Below are positions 7,887-15,013 of a DNA stretch of 22,256 bases, one piece after another; position 1 is the first letter of the stretch; every line of letters begins with the position of its first letter. The stretch is from an uncultured Acidimicrobium sp. (lineage in GTDB: Bacteria > Actinomycetota > Acidimicrobiia > Acidimicrobiales > Ilumatobacteraceae). Position numbers and translations under genes: made by a program. The DNA is taken from contig CAINTF010000273.1 in NCBI GenBank assembly GCA_903853285.1, forward strand, positions 1-22,256, in the 5' to 3' direction. The notes beneath the pieces are model-generated. The model had not been told where the DNA came from. It saw only the letters and a list, made by a program, of their open reading frames with translations, and searched no databases.

Positions 7887-7902
7887 TATGCTGAGGCTCA
7901 AT
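7887..7902 (+). promoter_or_regulatory. Candidate -10 (TATGCT) and GAGG site of cyclase gene
   Basis: TATGCT (7887-7892) lies 10 nt before ATG 7903, slightly farther than in the leaderless neighbours. GAGG (7893-7896) lies 6 nt before the ATG. Either could drive initiation at 7903; if transcription starts near 7900 the GAGG would not be in the mRNA. Confidence 0.35.
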
Positions 7903-8454
7903 ATGCGCTTCGGAAGAACGTTCATTTTCGTTGACCTCTCAGGGTTCACCAATTACACCGAGAGTTTCGGCGACGGCGCAGCGGCGCAATTGCTCACCCA
8001 ATTTCGTGGAGTTGCGCGAGCTGTTGGTTCGCACCAGGGCGTTCGCATCGACAAGTACTTGGGTGACGGGCTCATGGCTGTCGCTGTAGAGGCACTCGAC
8101 GGCATCACTTTCGCACTCGAGTTGCAGCGCCATGCAGTTACTGCTTGTGCACCACTTTCGTTGCGCATCGGTATCGCAACTGGCGACACCATGTTGTTTG
8201 AAGGTCAGGACTACATCGGCTACGCACCAAACCTGGCAGCACGTCTCTGCGACGCAGCTGTTGGCATTGGCACGTTGATTCCGGCAGATCAAGCCACAAA
8301 TTTGCCAGTCGGAGTATTTGCCGTACCGCATGCAGCAGTCAATTTGCCAGGTTTTTCCAAGCCGATTGAGGTTGTATCACTCGCGGGCGAACCAATGATT
8401 GACGGCCGTTACGACATCAATGACTTTTGGACTCGTTCGCCGTTTGTTGGCTAG
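7903..8454 (+). CDS. Single-domain class III adenylate cyclase-like protein
   Basis: A 183-residue catalytic domain with nothing attached. All six residues that define an active class III cyclase can be placed: metal-binding Asp11 (FVDLSGFT) and Asp55, substrate-selecting Lys51 (KYLGDG, 51-56) and Asp103, and transition-state Asn110 and Arg114 (APNLAARL). Lys plus Asp predicts ATP rather than GTP as substrate, giving cAMP; this holds if it dimerises as class III enzymes do. An in-frame ATG at 7888 overlaps a TATGCT hexamer, whereas the ATG at 7903 has GAGG 6 nt upstream, so 7903 is preferred; the longer form adds five residues. It lies on the plus strand between moxR and its VWA partner, both on the minus strand. 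A regulatory link is possible but unproven. Confidence 0.85.
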   Translation: MRFGRTFIFVDLSGFTNYTESFGDGAAAQLLTQFRGVARAVGSHQGVRIDKYLGDGLMAVAVEALDGITFALELQRHAVTACAPLSLRIGIATGDTMLFEGQDYIGYAPNLAARLCDAAVGIGTLIPADQATNLPVGVFAVPHAAVNLPGFSKPIEVVSLAGEPMIDGRYDINDFWTRSPFVG

Positions 8455-8497
8455 CGAGTTTTTGCTTCGGTAATTGCTGAGCGTTCGCTTCCGAAAA

Positions 8498-9925
8498 TTA
8501 CGTACGTGAGCGATATGTCGCGCGCGAACCAGATTCATCTTTGTTGAGACGCTTCGAAAGGTGCAGTCCCTCCAACACAAACTCAACTCCACTGGCAATT
8601 TGCGCAACAGACTCCGTATTGCCAACTGCCGCAACAACAAGCTCGCGAAGTGGCGGAACTTGATTGAAGAGTTCAACATATTGAGCGGATGCGATGTCTT
8701 CTCCGACATGAGCGATCACGCCACCCTCGAACAAAGCAATTACTTCACCGATTTTTGCCGATGACACTCGTTTTTTGAACACTTGCAATACGGCAGCTTT
8801 CACAAAATTTTCAAGAATCTGAGACTCACGTCCCTCTTCCATGCTTTCAATTTCAATTTTTCCCGATGTCGATGCAGCAAGCGCAGCAAGATCGCTGACC
8901 CGCGGCGCAACATCGGTTTCCCCCACGCGAAGTGCGCGACGCACTGCATTTGCGGCAAGAGTCTCGTAGTTGCTGACCGATAAGCGCACACTCACACCGC
9001 TGCGCTGATTGACTTGCGAACTCGATCGCGCAACATGGCTGATCGTCGTGATGATCTCTTCCATGAACTCTGGCCATTGAACGTTCACATCACCAATGGA
9101 CGAAGACCGCGCTTCCTGACGCACAATGTCCATTTCGGTTGCAACTTCGAGTGGATAATGCGTGCGAATCTGGCTACCGAAACGGTCCTTGAGCGGTGTG
9201 ATCATGCGGCCGCGATTTGTGTAGTCCTCGGGGTTCGCAGAAGCCACGAGCATGACGTCGAGCGGCAATCGAATTTTGTAACCACGAATCTGCACGTCGC
9301 GCTCTTCGAGCACGTTGAGGAGACCAACCTGAATTCGCTCAGCCAAGTCTGGCAATTCGTTGATGGCAAAAATGCCGCGGTTAGTTCGCGGCACAAGGCC
9401 GTAATGAATCGTCAATTCGTCCGACAAATAACGACCTTCGGCAACCTTGATCGGGTCGACTTCGCCGATCAAGTCTGAGACCGAAGTATCTGGCGTAGCA
9501 AGTTTTTCCCCGTATCGATCGCTCGAATGCACCCACGCGATAGGTGTGTCTTCACCGTGCGCAGCCACCAACTCGCGCGCATGACGTGACACAGCGTTGT
9601 ATGGATCATCGTTGATCTCACTACCTGCGATGATTGGCATCCACTCATCCAACAAACCCGTGAGTGAGCGAATGATTCGCGTCTTTGCCTGACCGCGCTC
9701 TCCAAGAAAAATGACGTCGTGACCTGCGAGCAATGCATTTTCAAGTTGCGGCATCACAGTGTCTTCGTAACCAAGCACTCCTTCAAACAATGGAAGGCCT
9801 GCGGCAATCCGTTTAACTGCATTGCGACGAAGCTCTTCTTTGACTGGCAGAGATTGCCACCCCGACGCCCGAAGCGTGCCGATGGTGGTAGGAAGATTTG
9901 CTGGTTGTGTGTTCGCATGAGCCAT
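8498..9925 (-). CDS. MoxR-type AAA+ ATPase (magnesium-chelatase subunit-like)
   Basis: A 475-residue AAA+ ATPase. It has Walker A GERGQAKT (75-82), a Walker B-like strand GIFAINELPDL (184-194), sensor 1 in LVASANPEDYTNRG (226-239) and the arginine-bearing TPLKDRFG (243-250). The usual Walker B Asp-Glu is Asn189-Glu190; I recall the same in Rv0958-type homologues, so it may be a subfamily trait. The N-terminal segment GLPLFEGVLGYEDTVMPQLE precedes the ATPase core, and the C-terminal 200 residues are helical. MoxR ATPases pair with VWA proteins to remodel or activate target enzymes or load metals. The partner lies at 5814-7838, beyond the intervening cyclase. The ATG at 9925 is supported by a leaderless promoter. 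It is convergent with the cyclase (43-nt gap, no clear terminator). Confidence 0.9.
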   Translation of the reverse strand: MAHANTQPANLPTTIGTLRASGWQSLPVKEELRRNAVKRIAAGLPLFEGVLGYEDTVMPQLENALLAGHDVIFLGERGQAKTRIIRSLTGLLDEWMPIIAGSEINDDPYNAVSRHARELVAAHGEDTPIAWVHSSDRYGEKLATPDTSVSDLIGEVDPIKVAEGRYLSDELTIHYGLVPRTNRGIFAINELPDLAERIQVGLLNVLEERDVQIRGYKIRLPLDVMLVASANPEDYTNRGRMITPLKDRFGSQIRTHYPLEVATEMDIVRQEARSSSIGDVNVQWPEFMEEIITTISHVARSSSQVNQRSGVSVRLSVSNYETLAANAVRRALRVGETDVAPRVSDLAALAASTSGKIEIESMEEGRESQILENFVKAAVLQVFKKRVSSAKIGEVIALFEGGVIAHVGEDIASAQYVELFNQVPPLRELVVAAVGNTESVAQIASGVEFVLEGLHLSKRLNKDESGSRATYRSRT

Positions 9926-9931
9926 GCGCGG

Positions 9932-9937
9932 AGGTTA
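9932..9937 (-). promoter_or_regulatory. -10 element of leaderless promoter, moxR gene
   Basis: The minus strand reads TAACCT, CCGCGC, ATG (9925), a 6-nt spacer. GGAGG seen here on the plus strand is CCTCC on the coding strand, so it is not a ribosome binding site. Confidence 0.5.
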
Positions 9938-9991
9938 CTTGCTGGACTTCTGAGCGCGCATAGCGAAGAATTTCTCATTGGAAATACGCAA

Positions 9992-9997
9992 TATGCT
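9992..9997 (+). promoter_or_regulatory. -10 element of leaderless promoter, SDR gene
   Basis: TATGCT, GAGCGA, ATG (10004): a good -10 hexamer 6 nt before the start. It decides against the open extension of 95 codons upstream. Confidence 0.6.
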
Positions 9998-10003
9998 GAG
10001 CGA

Positions 10004-10903
10004 ATGAGCACACATCAAACAACTCAATCTCAGCAAGTCGCGGTCGTCACAGGAGCTAACTCCGGCATCGGTCGGGCCACTGCAATTTACTTAGCGCAGC
10101 AGGGTTACAGAGTGTTCGGCACTGTGCGCAGTCTCGACAAAGCAGCCAAGCTTTTGGCTCTTGCCGAAAAACTCAGCGTGAGTATCGAACTTGTTGAGAT
10201 GGATGTCGCTGACGATGCATCCGTGCGACAAGGATTTGCCGATATTTTTCGCGCAACACCACGCATTGATGTGCTTGTGAACAATGCGGGCATCGGCGGC
10301 AACGGTGTTACTGAAGAAACAACACCTGAGCAATATTTTGATTCGTTCAATGTCAATGTCGTTGGTGTTGTGCGTTGCACGCAACAGGTGTTGCCACACA
10401 TGCGCGAAGCAAAGAGTGGTTCGGTTGTCAACATTTCGTCAATCGTTGGTCGTATCGCTGCTGTTGCGCAATCGCCGTACGTCACTTCTAAGTGGGCACT
10501 TGAAGGGCTCACCGAAGGTCTTGCACATGAAGTCGCACCGTTTGGTATTCGTGTCGTCATGATTGAGCCAGGCATCACTAAATCGTCAATTTTTATGAAA
10601 AATCTTGAAGCTCCAAATGCGAGCGGTGCATACGACGCGCATTACCGCCGCATGTTGCAGTTTTACGCCGCAGGCATTCCACATGCGACCGACCCAACCG
10701 AAGTTGGAGCACTCATTCATCACGCCATCACCACCGATACCCCTCAATTGCGATACCCGTGTTCGTGGGGTGGTTCAGAATTTATTGAGGGTCGCGCAAA
10801 AATGAGCGACGCCGATTGGATCACACTCGGAGCAGTCGAGAACGACACGGATTACGAAAAAGCCTTTAAAAAGGCTTTTGGAATTGACATATCTCAAAGT
10901 TGA
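10004..10903 (+). CDS. Short-chain dehydrogenase/reductase (SDR)
   Basis: A 299-residue classical SDR, an NAD(P)-dependent oxidoreductase with a Rossmann fold; the substrate is unknown. Motifs are TGANSGIG (16-23, cofactor loop), MDVAD (66-70), NNAG (93-96) and the catalytic Ser146, Tyr159 and Lys163 (SPYVTSKWALEGL). PG at 189-190 marks the strand 7 turn. VRS after strand 2 (41-43) may favour NADP. It is somewhat longer than the usual 250 residues, with a C-terminal extension containing FYAAGIPHATDPTEVGALIH. The reading frame is open upstream to 9719, but that part overlaps the moxR gene and its promoter, and homology starts only at residue 11, so ATG 10004 is chosen. The last codons encode the repeat KAFKKAF and form a strong hairpin. 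It stands alone in its transcription unit, upstream of the peroxiredoxin. Confidence 0.92.
   Translation: MSTHQTTQSQQVAVVTGANSGIGRATAIYLAQQGYRVFGTVRSLDKAAKLLALAEKLSVSIELVEMDVADDASVRQGFADIFRATPRIDVLVNNAGIGGNGVTEETTPEQYFDSFNVNVVGVVRCTQQVLPHMREAKSGSVVNISSIVGRIAAVAQSPYVTSKWALEGLTEGLAHEVAPFGIRVVMIEPGITKSSIFMKNLEAPNASGAYDAHYRRMLQFYAAGIPHATDPTEVGALIHHAITTDTPQLRYPCSWGGSEFIEGRAKMSDADWITLGAVENDTDYEKAFKKAFGIDISQS
10858..10879 (+). repeat. Terminator-like inverted repeat inside the end of the SDR gene
   Basis: AAAAGCCTTT (10858-10867) and AAAGGCTTTT (10870-10879) are perfect 10-base inverted arms separated by AA, encoding the tail sequence KAFKKAF. The 3' arm ends in four T. It may be an intragenic terminator, weak because of the short T run, or only a result of the amino-acid repeat. 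Confidence 0.4.
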
Positions 10904-10930
10904 CAAGTTTGGTCGGGTTTCCGATATGCT
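10900..10930 (+). promoter_or_regulatory. Promoter of the peroxiredoxin gene
   Basis: TTGACA (10900-10905) and TATGCT (10925-10930) are good -35 and -10 boxes with a long 19-nt spacer. A second TTGACA at 10884-10889 lies 16 nt further upstream. The expected start near 10937 gives a leader of about 46 nt, unlike the leaderless genes around it. Confidence 0.55.
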
Positions 10931-10946
10931 GACCGCCCCATAGCAA

Positions 10947-10964
10947 GTTGCCTCATGAGGCAAC
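10947..10964. promoter_or_regulatory. 18-bp perfect palindrome in the peroxiredoxin leader
   Basis: GTTGCCTCATGAGGCAAC is identical on both strands. It lies 16-34 nt after the predicted -10 box and ends 6 nt before the AAGGAG site. It could be a repressor operator that blocks transcription or an mRNA hairpin close to the ribosome site. The protein or signal that would act on it is not identified. Confidence 0.55.
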
Positions 10965-10970
10965 CAAATC

Positions 10971-10976
10971 AAGGAG
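10971..10976 (+). promoter_or_regulatory. Strong ribosome binding site of peroxiredoxin gene
   Basis: AAGGAG, 6 nt before ATG 10983. It is a near-perfect Shine-Dalgarno sequence, consistent with a highly expressed gene. Confidence 0.75.
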
Positions 10977-10982
10977 CCATTC

Positions 10983-11615
10983 ATGTCAGTTCGTCTCGGA
11001 GACATCGCCCCAGACTTCACCGCCCAAACCACCCAAGGCGAGATCAAGTTTCACGACTGGCTCGGCGACTCGTGGGGTGTGTTGTTCAGTCATCCAAAAG
11101 ATTTCACACCGGTCTGCACCACCGAGCTTGGCTATGTCGCCAAGATCAAGCCAGAGTTTGACAAGCGCAACGTCAAAGTGATCGGCCTCTCTGTCGACAG
11201 TGTTGAGTCGCACGAAAAATGGGAAAGCGACATTGGTGAGACACAAGGTACGCCAGTTAACTTTCCGATGATCGGCGACCCAGACCGCACGGTGAGCAAC
11301 TTGTACGACATGATTCACCCAAACGCTAATGACACGATGACCGTGCGCAGCGTGTTTGTTGTTGGCCCAGATAAAAAAGTGAAACTCACCATCACTTACC
11401 CAGCCTCAACCGGCCGCAACTTCGACGAAGTGCTTCGCGTCATTGACTCATTGCAACTCACTGCAAAGTTCAAGGTTGCAACACCAGCCAACTGGACAGA
11501 TGGCAAAGACGTCATCATCGGTGCTGCAGTTACTGATGAAGAAGCCAAAACACTTTTCCCAGGTGGCTGGAAGACAATTAAGCCATACTTGCGAACATTG
11601 GCGCAGCCAAAGTAA
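10983..11615 (+). CDS. 1-Cys peroxiredoxin (Prx6 type)
   Basis: A 210-residue thiol peroxidase that reduces hydrogen peroxide and organic hydroperoxides. The peroxidatic site is HPKDFTPVCTTELG (37-50): Cys45 with Thr42 and Pro38; Arg122 in VRSVFVV completes it. Cys45 is the only cysteine, so the resolving thiol must come from another molecule, as in Prx6/AhpE-like enzymes. The C-terminal half, with NWTDGKDVII (170-179) and the end region LFPGGWKTIKPYLR (191-204), matches the Prx6 C domain and length (210-220). No signal peptide, so it is cytoplasmic. It has its own promoter, an 18-bp palindrome in the leader and a strong ribosome site, suggesting regulated high-level expression. Confidence 0.96.
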   Translation: MSVRLGDIAPDFTAQTTQGEIKFHDWLGDSWGVLFSHPKDFTPVCTTELGYVAKIKPEFDKRNVKVIGLSVDSVESHEKWESDIGETQGTPVNFPMIGDPDRTVSNLYDMIHPNANDTMTVRSVFVVGPDKKVKLTITYPASTGRNFDEVLRVIDSLQLTAKFKVATPANWTDGKDVIIGAAVTDEEAKTLFPGGWKTIKPYLRTLAQPK

Positions 11616-11632
11616 ACGCAAGACAAATTTAG

Positions 11633-11686
11633 TAATTTCTTACCTATCACAGGCTCTTTAGGTAAGAAGTGATTTTAGTAAGAAAT
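11633..11686. promoter_or_regulatory. Repeated GTAAGAA half-sites: candidate operator of the ABC transporter operon
   Basis: TTCTTACC (11637-11644) and GGTAAGAA (11661-11668) form an 8-bp inverted repeat around 16 nt. A third copy, GTAAGAAAT (11678-11686), is the exact inverse of ATTTCTTAC (11635-11643) and touches the -10 element. TTTAGTAA also occurs twice (about 11629-11636 and 11674-11681). Three half-sites over a promoter suggest binding by a dimeric repressor. No regulator gene is adjacent. Confidence 0.5.
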
Positions 11687-11691
11687 AGACT
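11686..11691 (+). promoter_or_regulatory. -10 element of leaderless promoter, ABC ATPase gene
   Basis: TAGACT, GAGGGGC, ATG (11699): a 7-nt spacer. The same hexamer and spacer length precede ppx. The GAGGGG is too close to the ATG for normal ribosome use. Confidence 0.55.
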
Positions 11692-11698
11692 GAGGGGC

Positions 11699-12469
11699 AT
11701 GAACAACCCCTCAGTCACTTTTCCTCCTCCGATTGCGAACTCAGACTCGGCGGCTGCACGCGCAACAAACGTCAGCAAGATCTACGGCCACGACGACAGC
11801 GAAGTTCGTGCGCTCGACAATGTGTCGGTGGAGTTCGAAAAGGGCAAATTCACTGCCATTATGGGGCCAAGCGGTTCTGGTAAATCAACACTCATGCATT
11901 GCATGGCTGGGCTCGATGAGATGACTAATGGTTCGGTCACTATTGATGGCATTGATGTCGCAAGTTTGAAAGACAAAGACCTCACCAAACTTCGCAGAGA
12001 CAAAATTGGTTTCGTGTTTCAAGCGTTCAACTTGGTTCCGACGCTGACAGCAGATGAAAACATCCGACTTCCGCTTCTCCTTGGCAACAACAAAGGCAAC
12101 GAAGAATGGATCCAGAAAGTAATCAATACGGTCCATTTGCAGGATCGTTTAAGCCACCGTCCAAGCGAACTTTCCGGTGGACAACAACAGCGCGTAGCTG
12201 TTGCTCGCGCGCTTGCTAGTGAGCCAGCAATTATTTTTGCGGACGAACCAACTGGAAACCTCGACTCAACTACCGGAAACGAAATTCTTTCGTTCATGCG
12301 CAAAGCAGTGGACGAATTAGGACAGACGATCGTGATGGTTACTCATGATCCCGTCTCTGCCAGTTACGCAGACCGCATCGTGTTTTTGAAGGACGGAAAA
12401 ATTGCTGGTGAGCTACTTGAACCAACACCAGAACTCGTGCTTGATTACATGAAGCAATTAGGCCACTAA
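11699..12469 (+). CDS. ABC transporter ATP-binding protein (LolD/MacB type)
   Basis: A 256-residue ATPase subunit powering the permease that follows. It has Walker A GPSGSGKS (56-63), Q-loop Gln108 in FVFQAFNL, signature LSGGQ (158-162), Walker B IIFADEP with Glu183, the D-loop GNLDS and switch His216. IYGHDDSEVRALDNVSVEF and the block QAFNLVPTLTADENI are typical of the LolD/MacB/FtsE branch, which drives mechanical transmission or export of lipids, peptides or drugs rather than import; no solute-binding protein is present. The ATG at 11699 is preferred over a GTG at 11669, which lies inside the operator repeats, because of the leaderless promoter. The permease starts 3 nt after its stop. Confidence 0.94.
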   Translation: MNNPSVTFPPPIANSDSAAARATNVSKIYGHDDSEVRALDNVSVEFEKGKFTAIMGPSGSGKSTLMHCMAGLDEMTNGSVTIDGIDVASLKDKDLTKLRRDKIGFVFQAFNLVPTLTADENIRLPLLLGNNKGNEEWIQKVINTVHLQDRLSHRPSELSGGQQQRVAVARALASEPAIIFADEPTGNLDSTTGNEILSFMRKAVDELGQTIVMVTHDPVSASYADRIVFLKDGKIAGELLEPTPELVLDYMKQLGH

Positions 12470-12472
12470 GCC

Positions 12473-15013
12473 ATGTGGCGCATTGCCCTTAAAGGCATCC
12501 TTGGCCGCAAGGCACGCTTAGTTCTTACTTCCCTTGCAGTCATTTTGGGCACAGCATTTCTGTCTGGGACCGCCGTATTTTCTGCAACGTTGAACCAAAC
12601 ATTCGACAACTTGTTTAGCGATGTATTTCGCAATGTTGATTCCTATGTTCGATCGACCCAAGTCATTGAAGCCGACTTCGGGCAGCAGGAGCGTCAACGA
12701 ATACCTGTCGAACTGGTAGATGTCGTCAAGCAAGTGCCCGGAGTTGCCGATGTGCAGGCAGACGTTCAGGCCTTTGCTCGAATTATTGGAAAAGATGGCA
12801 AGCCACTCGGGACCGAAGGCAATGGTCCTCCAACATTCGGAAGTGTTGGCCAAAAATTTAAAGGTGCATTGTGGTCAATTAGTGAAGGTCGTTTCGCAGC
12901 AGGTCCAACGGAGGTTGTCCTCGATGAAGCCTCCGCAAAAACTGGAAAGTTTGTAATCAACGACAAAGTAAAGGTTGTTGCTCAATCTGGCAGTCGCGAA
13001 TTTACTTTGGTCGGAATTGCTTCATACGGTGACGTGCGGTCGCCGGGCGGAGCAACGTTTGCGCTTTTCGATCTTGCAACAGCGCAGGAATTTTTGGCGA
13101 AACCTGGATTCATTGATGACATTTTGGTTTCCGGAGATGGTTCTCTCTCGGATACGGAATTAGCGATGGCCATCAATCAGGCAATCCCTGACACATACAA
13201 AACCGAAACATTGACTGGTGCGGAGATCACAAAAGAAACGCAAGATCAGATTGGCACTGCCCTCAGTTTCTTCGGCATTTTGCTCTCCGTATTCAGCTAC
13301 ATCGCACTCGGTGTTGGCAGTTTCGTGATTTATAACGTGTTCTCCATCAGCGCCGCACAACGCCAGCGCGAAAATGCACTTCTTCGAGCAATTGGCGCAT
13401 CAAAGAAGCAGGTAACTCGTGCAATGTTGATCGAGTCAGTCGTGGTTGGTTTATTTGGTTCGACAGTTGGATTGATCGCTGGTATCGGACTTTCAAAAGC
13501 TCTCAGCGCATTACTGAAAGCCGCCAGTATCGATTTACCAAGTGGTGGACTTGTGGTTCCGCGTTCAGCAATCATCAACACCATCGTGATTGGCCTCATT
13601 GTCACCGTCGCCTCAGCATGGCTACCAGCACGCCGTGCCGGCAAAGTTCCTCCACTTGCTGCAATGCGTGAAACGGCAATCGAATTTGTTGCTCTTTCCC
13701 GCCGACGCACGATTTTCGGACTTGTCCTCATCGCCCTTGGCGCTGCTTCTATTGTCGCCGTCACCAATGGCGCGAGCAAAACGTTGCTTGGTGTTGGAAT
13801 TCTATTTTTCTTTTCCGGCACCATCACACTTGGCCCAGTGATTGCTCGACCAGTTGCGTTGTTATTGGGCAAGCCTGCAGAAAAATTCCGTGGAGTTACA
13901 GGAACCATGGCTCGCCAAAACAGTGCTCGCAATCCTAAACGGACTTCGCGTACTGCTGCTCCAGTGCTCATTGGAGTCGCGCTTGTAACCGCAGTTGCAG
14001 CACTTGCAGCAAGTATTAGCTCGCAAATTGACGGAGTATTCACGCAACAATTCAAAGGCGACTACGCGATTAATACCACTGCTCGAGGATTTGGCGGACT
14101 CAGCCCTTCGCTTGCCGATGACATCAATGTGATGCCTCAAGTGCAGCGCGCGACTGGAATTGGTCGGCTCACTGTAAAAATCGATGACAAGGGTCAGTTC
14201 CTTACCACCATCAATCCAGCAACCGTTGAAGGTGTTTTCGATATTGGACTCATATCCGGTTCGTATGCAGATCTCACTGCAGAAACAATTTTCGTTTCAC
14301 AAAAATATGCAAACAACCATGCCACGAAACTTGGTGACACCATCCAGGTCACACTTGCCGATGCCCAAATAAAGACACTTAAAATTGCTGGAATTTATAC
14401 ATACGACGAGATTGCCGGAAAATACACCGTAAGCAGAGATCTCATAAAAGATTCGTCAGTTATTTCATTCGACCTTGGTGTATTTATAAAACTAAAACCA
14501 GGCGTGAGCGATAAGTCTGCGCGCAGCGAACTTCAGGCTGCTGTCGACAAATACGGACAAGGAACGTTGCTTTCAAAGCGCGAATACATCGACTCACAGT
14601 CTGGAAGCATTAATACCCTTCTTGGGCTGATCTACGGTCTACTTTTCTTGTCGGTCATCATTGCTGTGGTCGGAATCATCATCACGCTGCTTCTCTCGGT
14701 ATTCGAGCGTCAACGCGAAATAGGTCTGTTGCGCGCTGTAGGCATGACGAAGGGCCAGGTTCGCACCACCGTTCGCTGGGAGAGTGTCATCACGTCACTT
14801 ATTGGCGCAGTAGTGGGGATCTTGCTGGGTGTCGGACTTGGTTGGGTCATTGTGTACGCGTTGCGCGACCAAGGCCTATCGTCGTTCTCTGTGCCCATTG
14901 GGTCAACTGTGTCAATTTTGATTATGGCTTTCATCATTGGAGTACTTGCTGCTGTATATCCAGCATGGCGCGCAACCCGTGTCAACCTGCTTGCCGCAAT
15001 CACCACTGCGTAA
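12473..15013 (+). CDS. ABC transporter permease with two FtsX domains (MacB/AttFGH-like)
   Basis: An 846-residue membrane protein with about ten predicted helices (near 18-38, 265-293, 318-345, 366-386, 413-431, 438-462, 497-516, 715-742, 772-796 and 811-830). The order is helix 1, a large extracytoplasmic domain (40-260), an FtsX domain (265-400), three further helices, a second extracytoplasmic domain (520-710) and a second FtsX domain (715-840). The two halves carry matching cytoplasmic loops, RQRENALLRAIGASKKQV and RQREIGLLRAVGMTKGQV, showing internal duplication. With the ATPase before it, a single chain can supply both halves of the transporter. The family is common in actinobacteria and tied to export or resistance; the substrate is unknown. 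Its stop overlaps the next start (TAATG), indicating translational coupling. Confidence 0.93.
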   Translation: MWRIALKGILGRKARLVLTSLAVILGTAFLSGTAVFSATLNQTFDNLFSDVFRNVDSYVRSTQVIEADFGQQERQRIPVELVDVVKQVPGVADVQADVQAFARIIGKDGKPLGTEGNGPPTFGSVGQKFKGALWSISEGRFAAGPTEVVLDEASAKTGKFVINDKVKVVAQSGSREFTLVGIASYGDVRSPGGATFALFDLATAQEFLAKPGFIDDILVSGDGSLSDTELAMAINQAIPDTYKTETLTGAEITKETQDQIGTALSFFGILLSVFSYIALGVGSFVIYNVFSISAAQRQRENALLRAIGASKKQVTRAMLIESVVVGLFGSTVGLIAGIGLSKALSALLKAASIDLPSGGLVVPRSAIINTIVIGLIVTVASAWLPARRAGKVPPLAAMRETAIEFVALSRRRTIFGLVLIALGAASIVAVTNGASKTLLGVGILFFFSGTITLGPVIARPVALLLGKPAEKFRGVTGTMARQNSARNPKRTSRTAAPVLIGVALVTAVAALAASISSQIDGVFTQQFKGDYAINTTARGFGGLSPSLADDINVMPQVQRATGIGRLTVKIDDKGQFLTTINPATVEGVFDIGLISGSYADLTAETIFVSQKYANNHATKLGDTIQVTLADAQIKTLKIAGIYTYDEIAGKYTVSRDLIKDSSVISFDLGVFIKLKPGVSDKSARSELQAAVDKYGQGTLLSKREYIDSQSGSINTLLGLIYGLLFLSVIIAVVGIIITLLLSVFERQREIGLLRAVGMTKGQVRTTVRWESVITSLIGAVVGILLGVGLGWVIVYALRDQGLSSFSVPIGSTVSILIMAFIIGVLAAVYPAWRATRVNLLAAITTA

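Noticed and set aside
8455..8497. Possible terminator between the convergent cyclase and moxR genes
   Set aside because: Only TTCGG/CCGAA, five pairs around a 20-nt loop, without a T run; too weak to call.
9926..9935. GGAGG near the moxR start
   Set aside because: It lies on the plus strand; on the coding strand it is CCTCC and cannot act as a ribosome site for moxR, and it is too far from the SDR start.
9719..10003. Open extension of the SDR frame by 95 codons upstream
   Set aside because: It overlaps the moxR coding region on the other strand and both promoters, has no SDR homology, and the leaderless TATCGT-like pattern (TATGCT, 6 nt, ATG) points to 10004.
13330..14055. 241-codon open frame on the minus strand inside the permease gene
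   Set aside because: It mirrors strongly coding sequence for membrane helices, has no recognisable protein pattern and no start signal.
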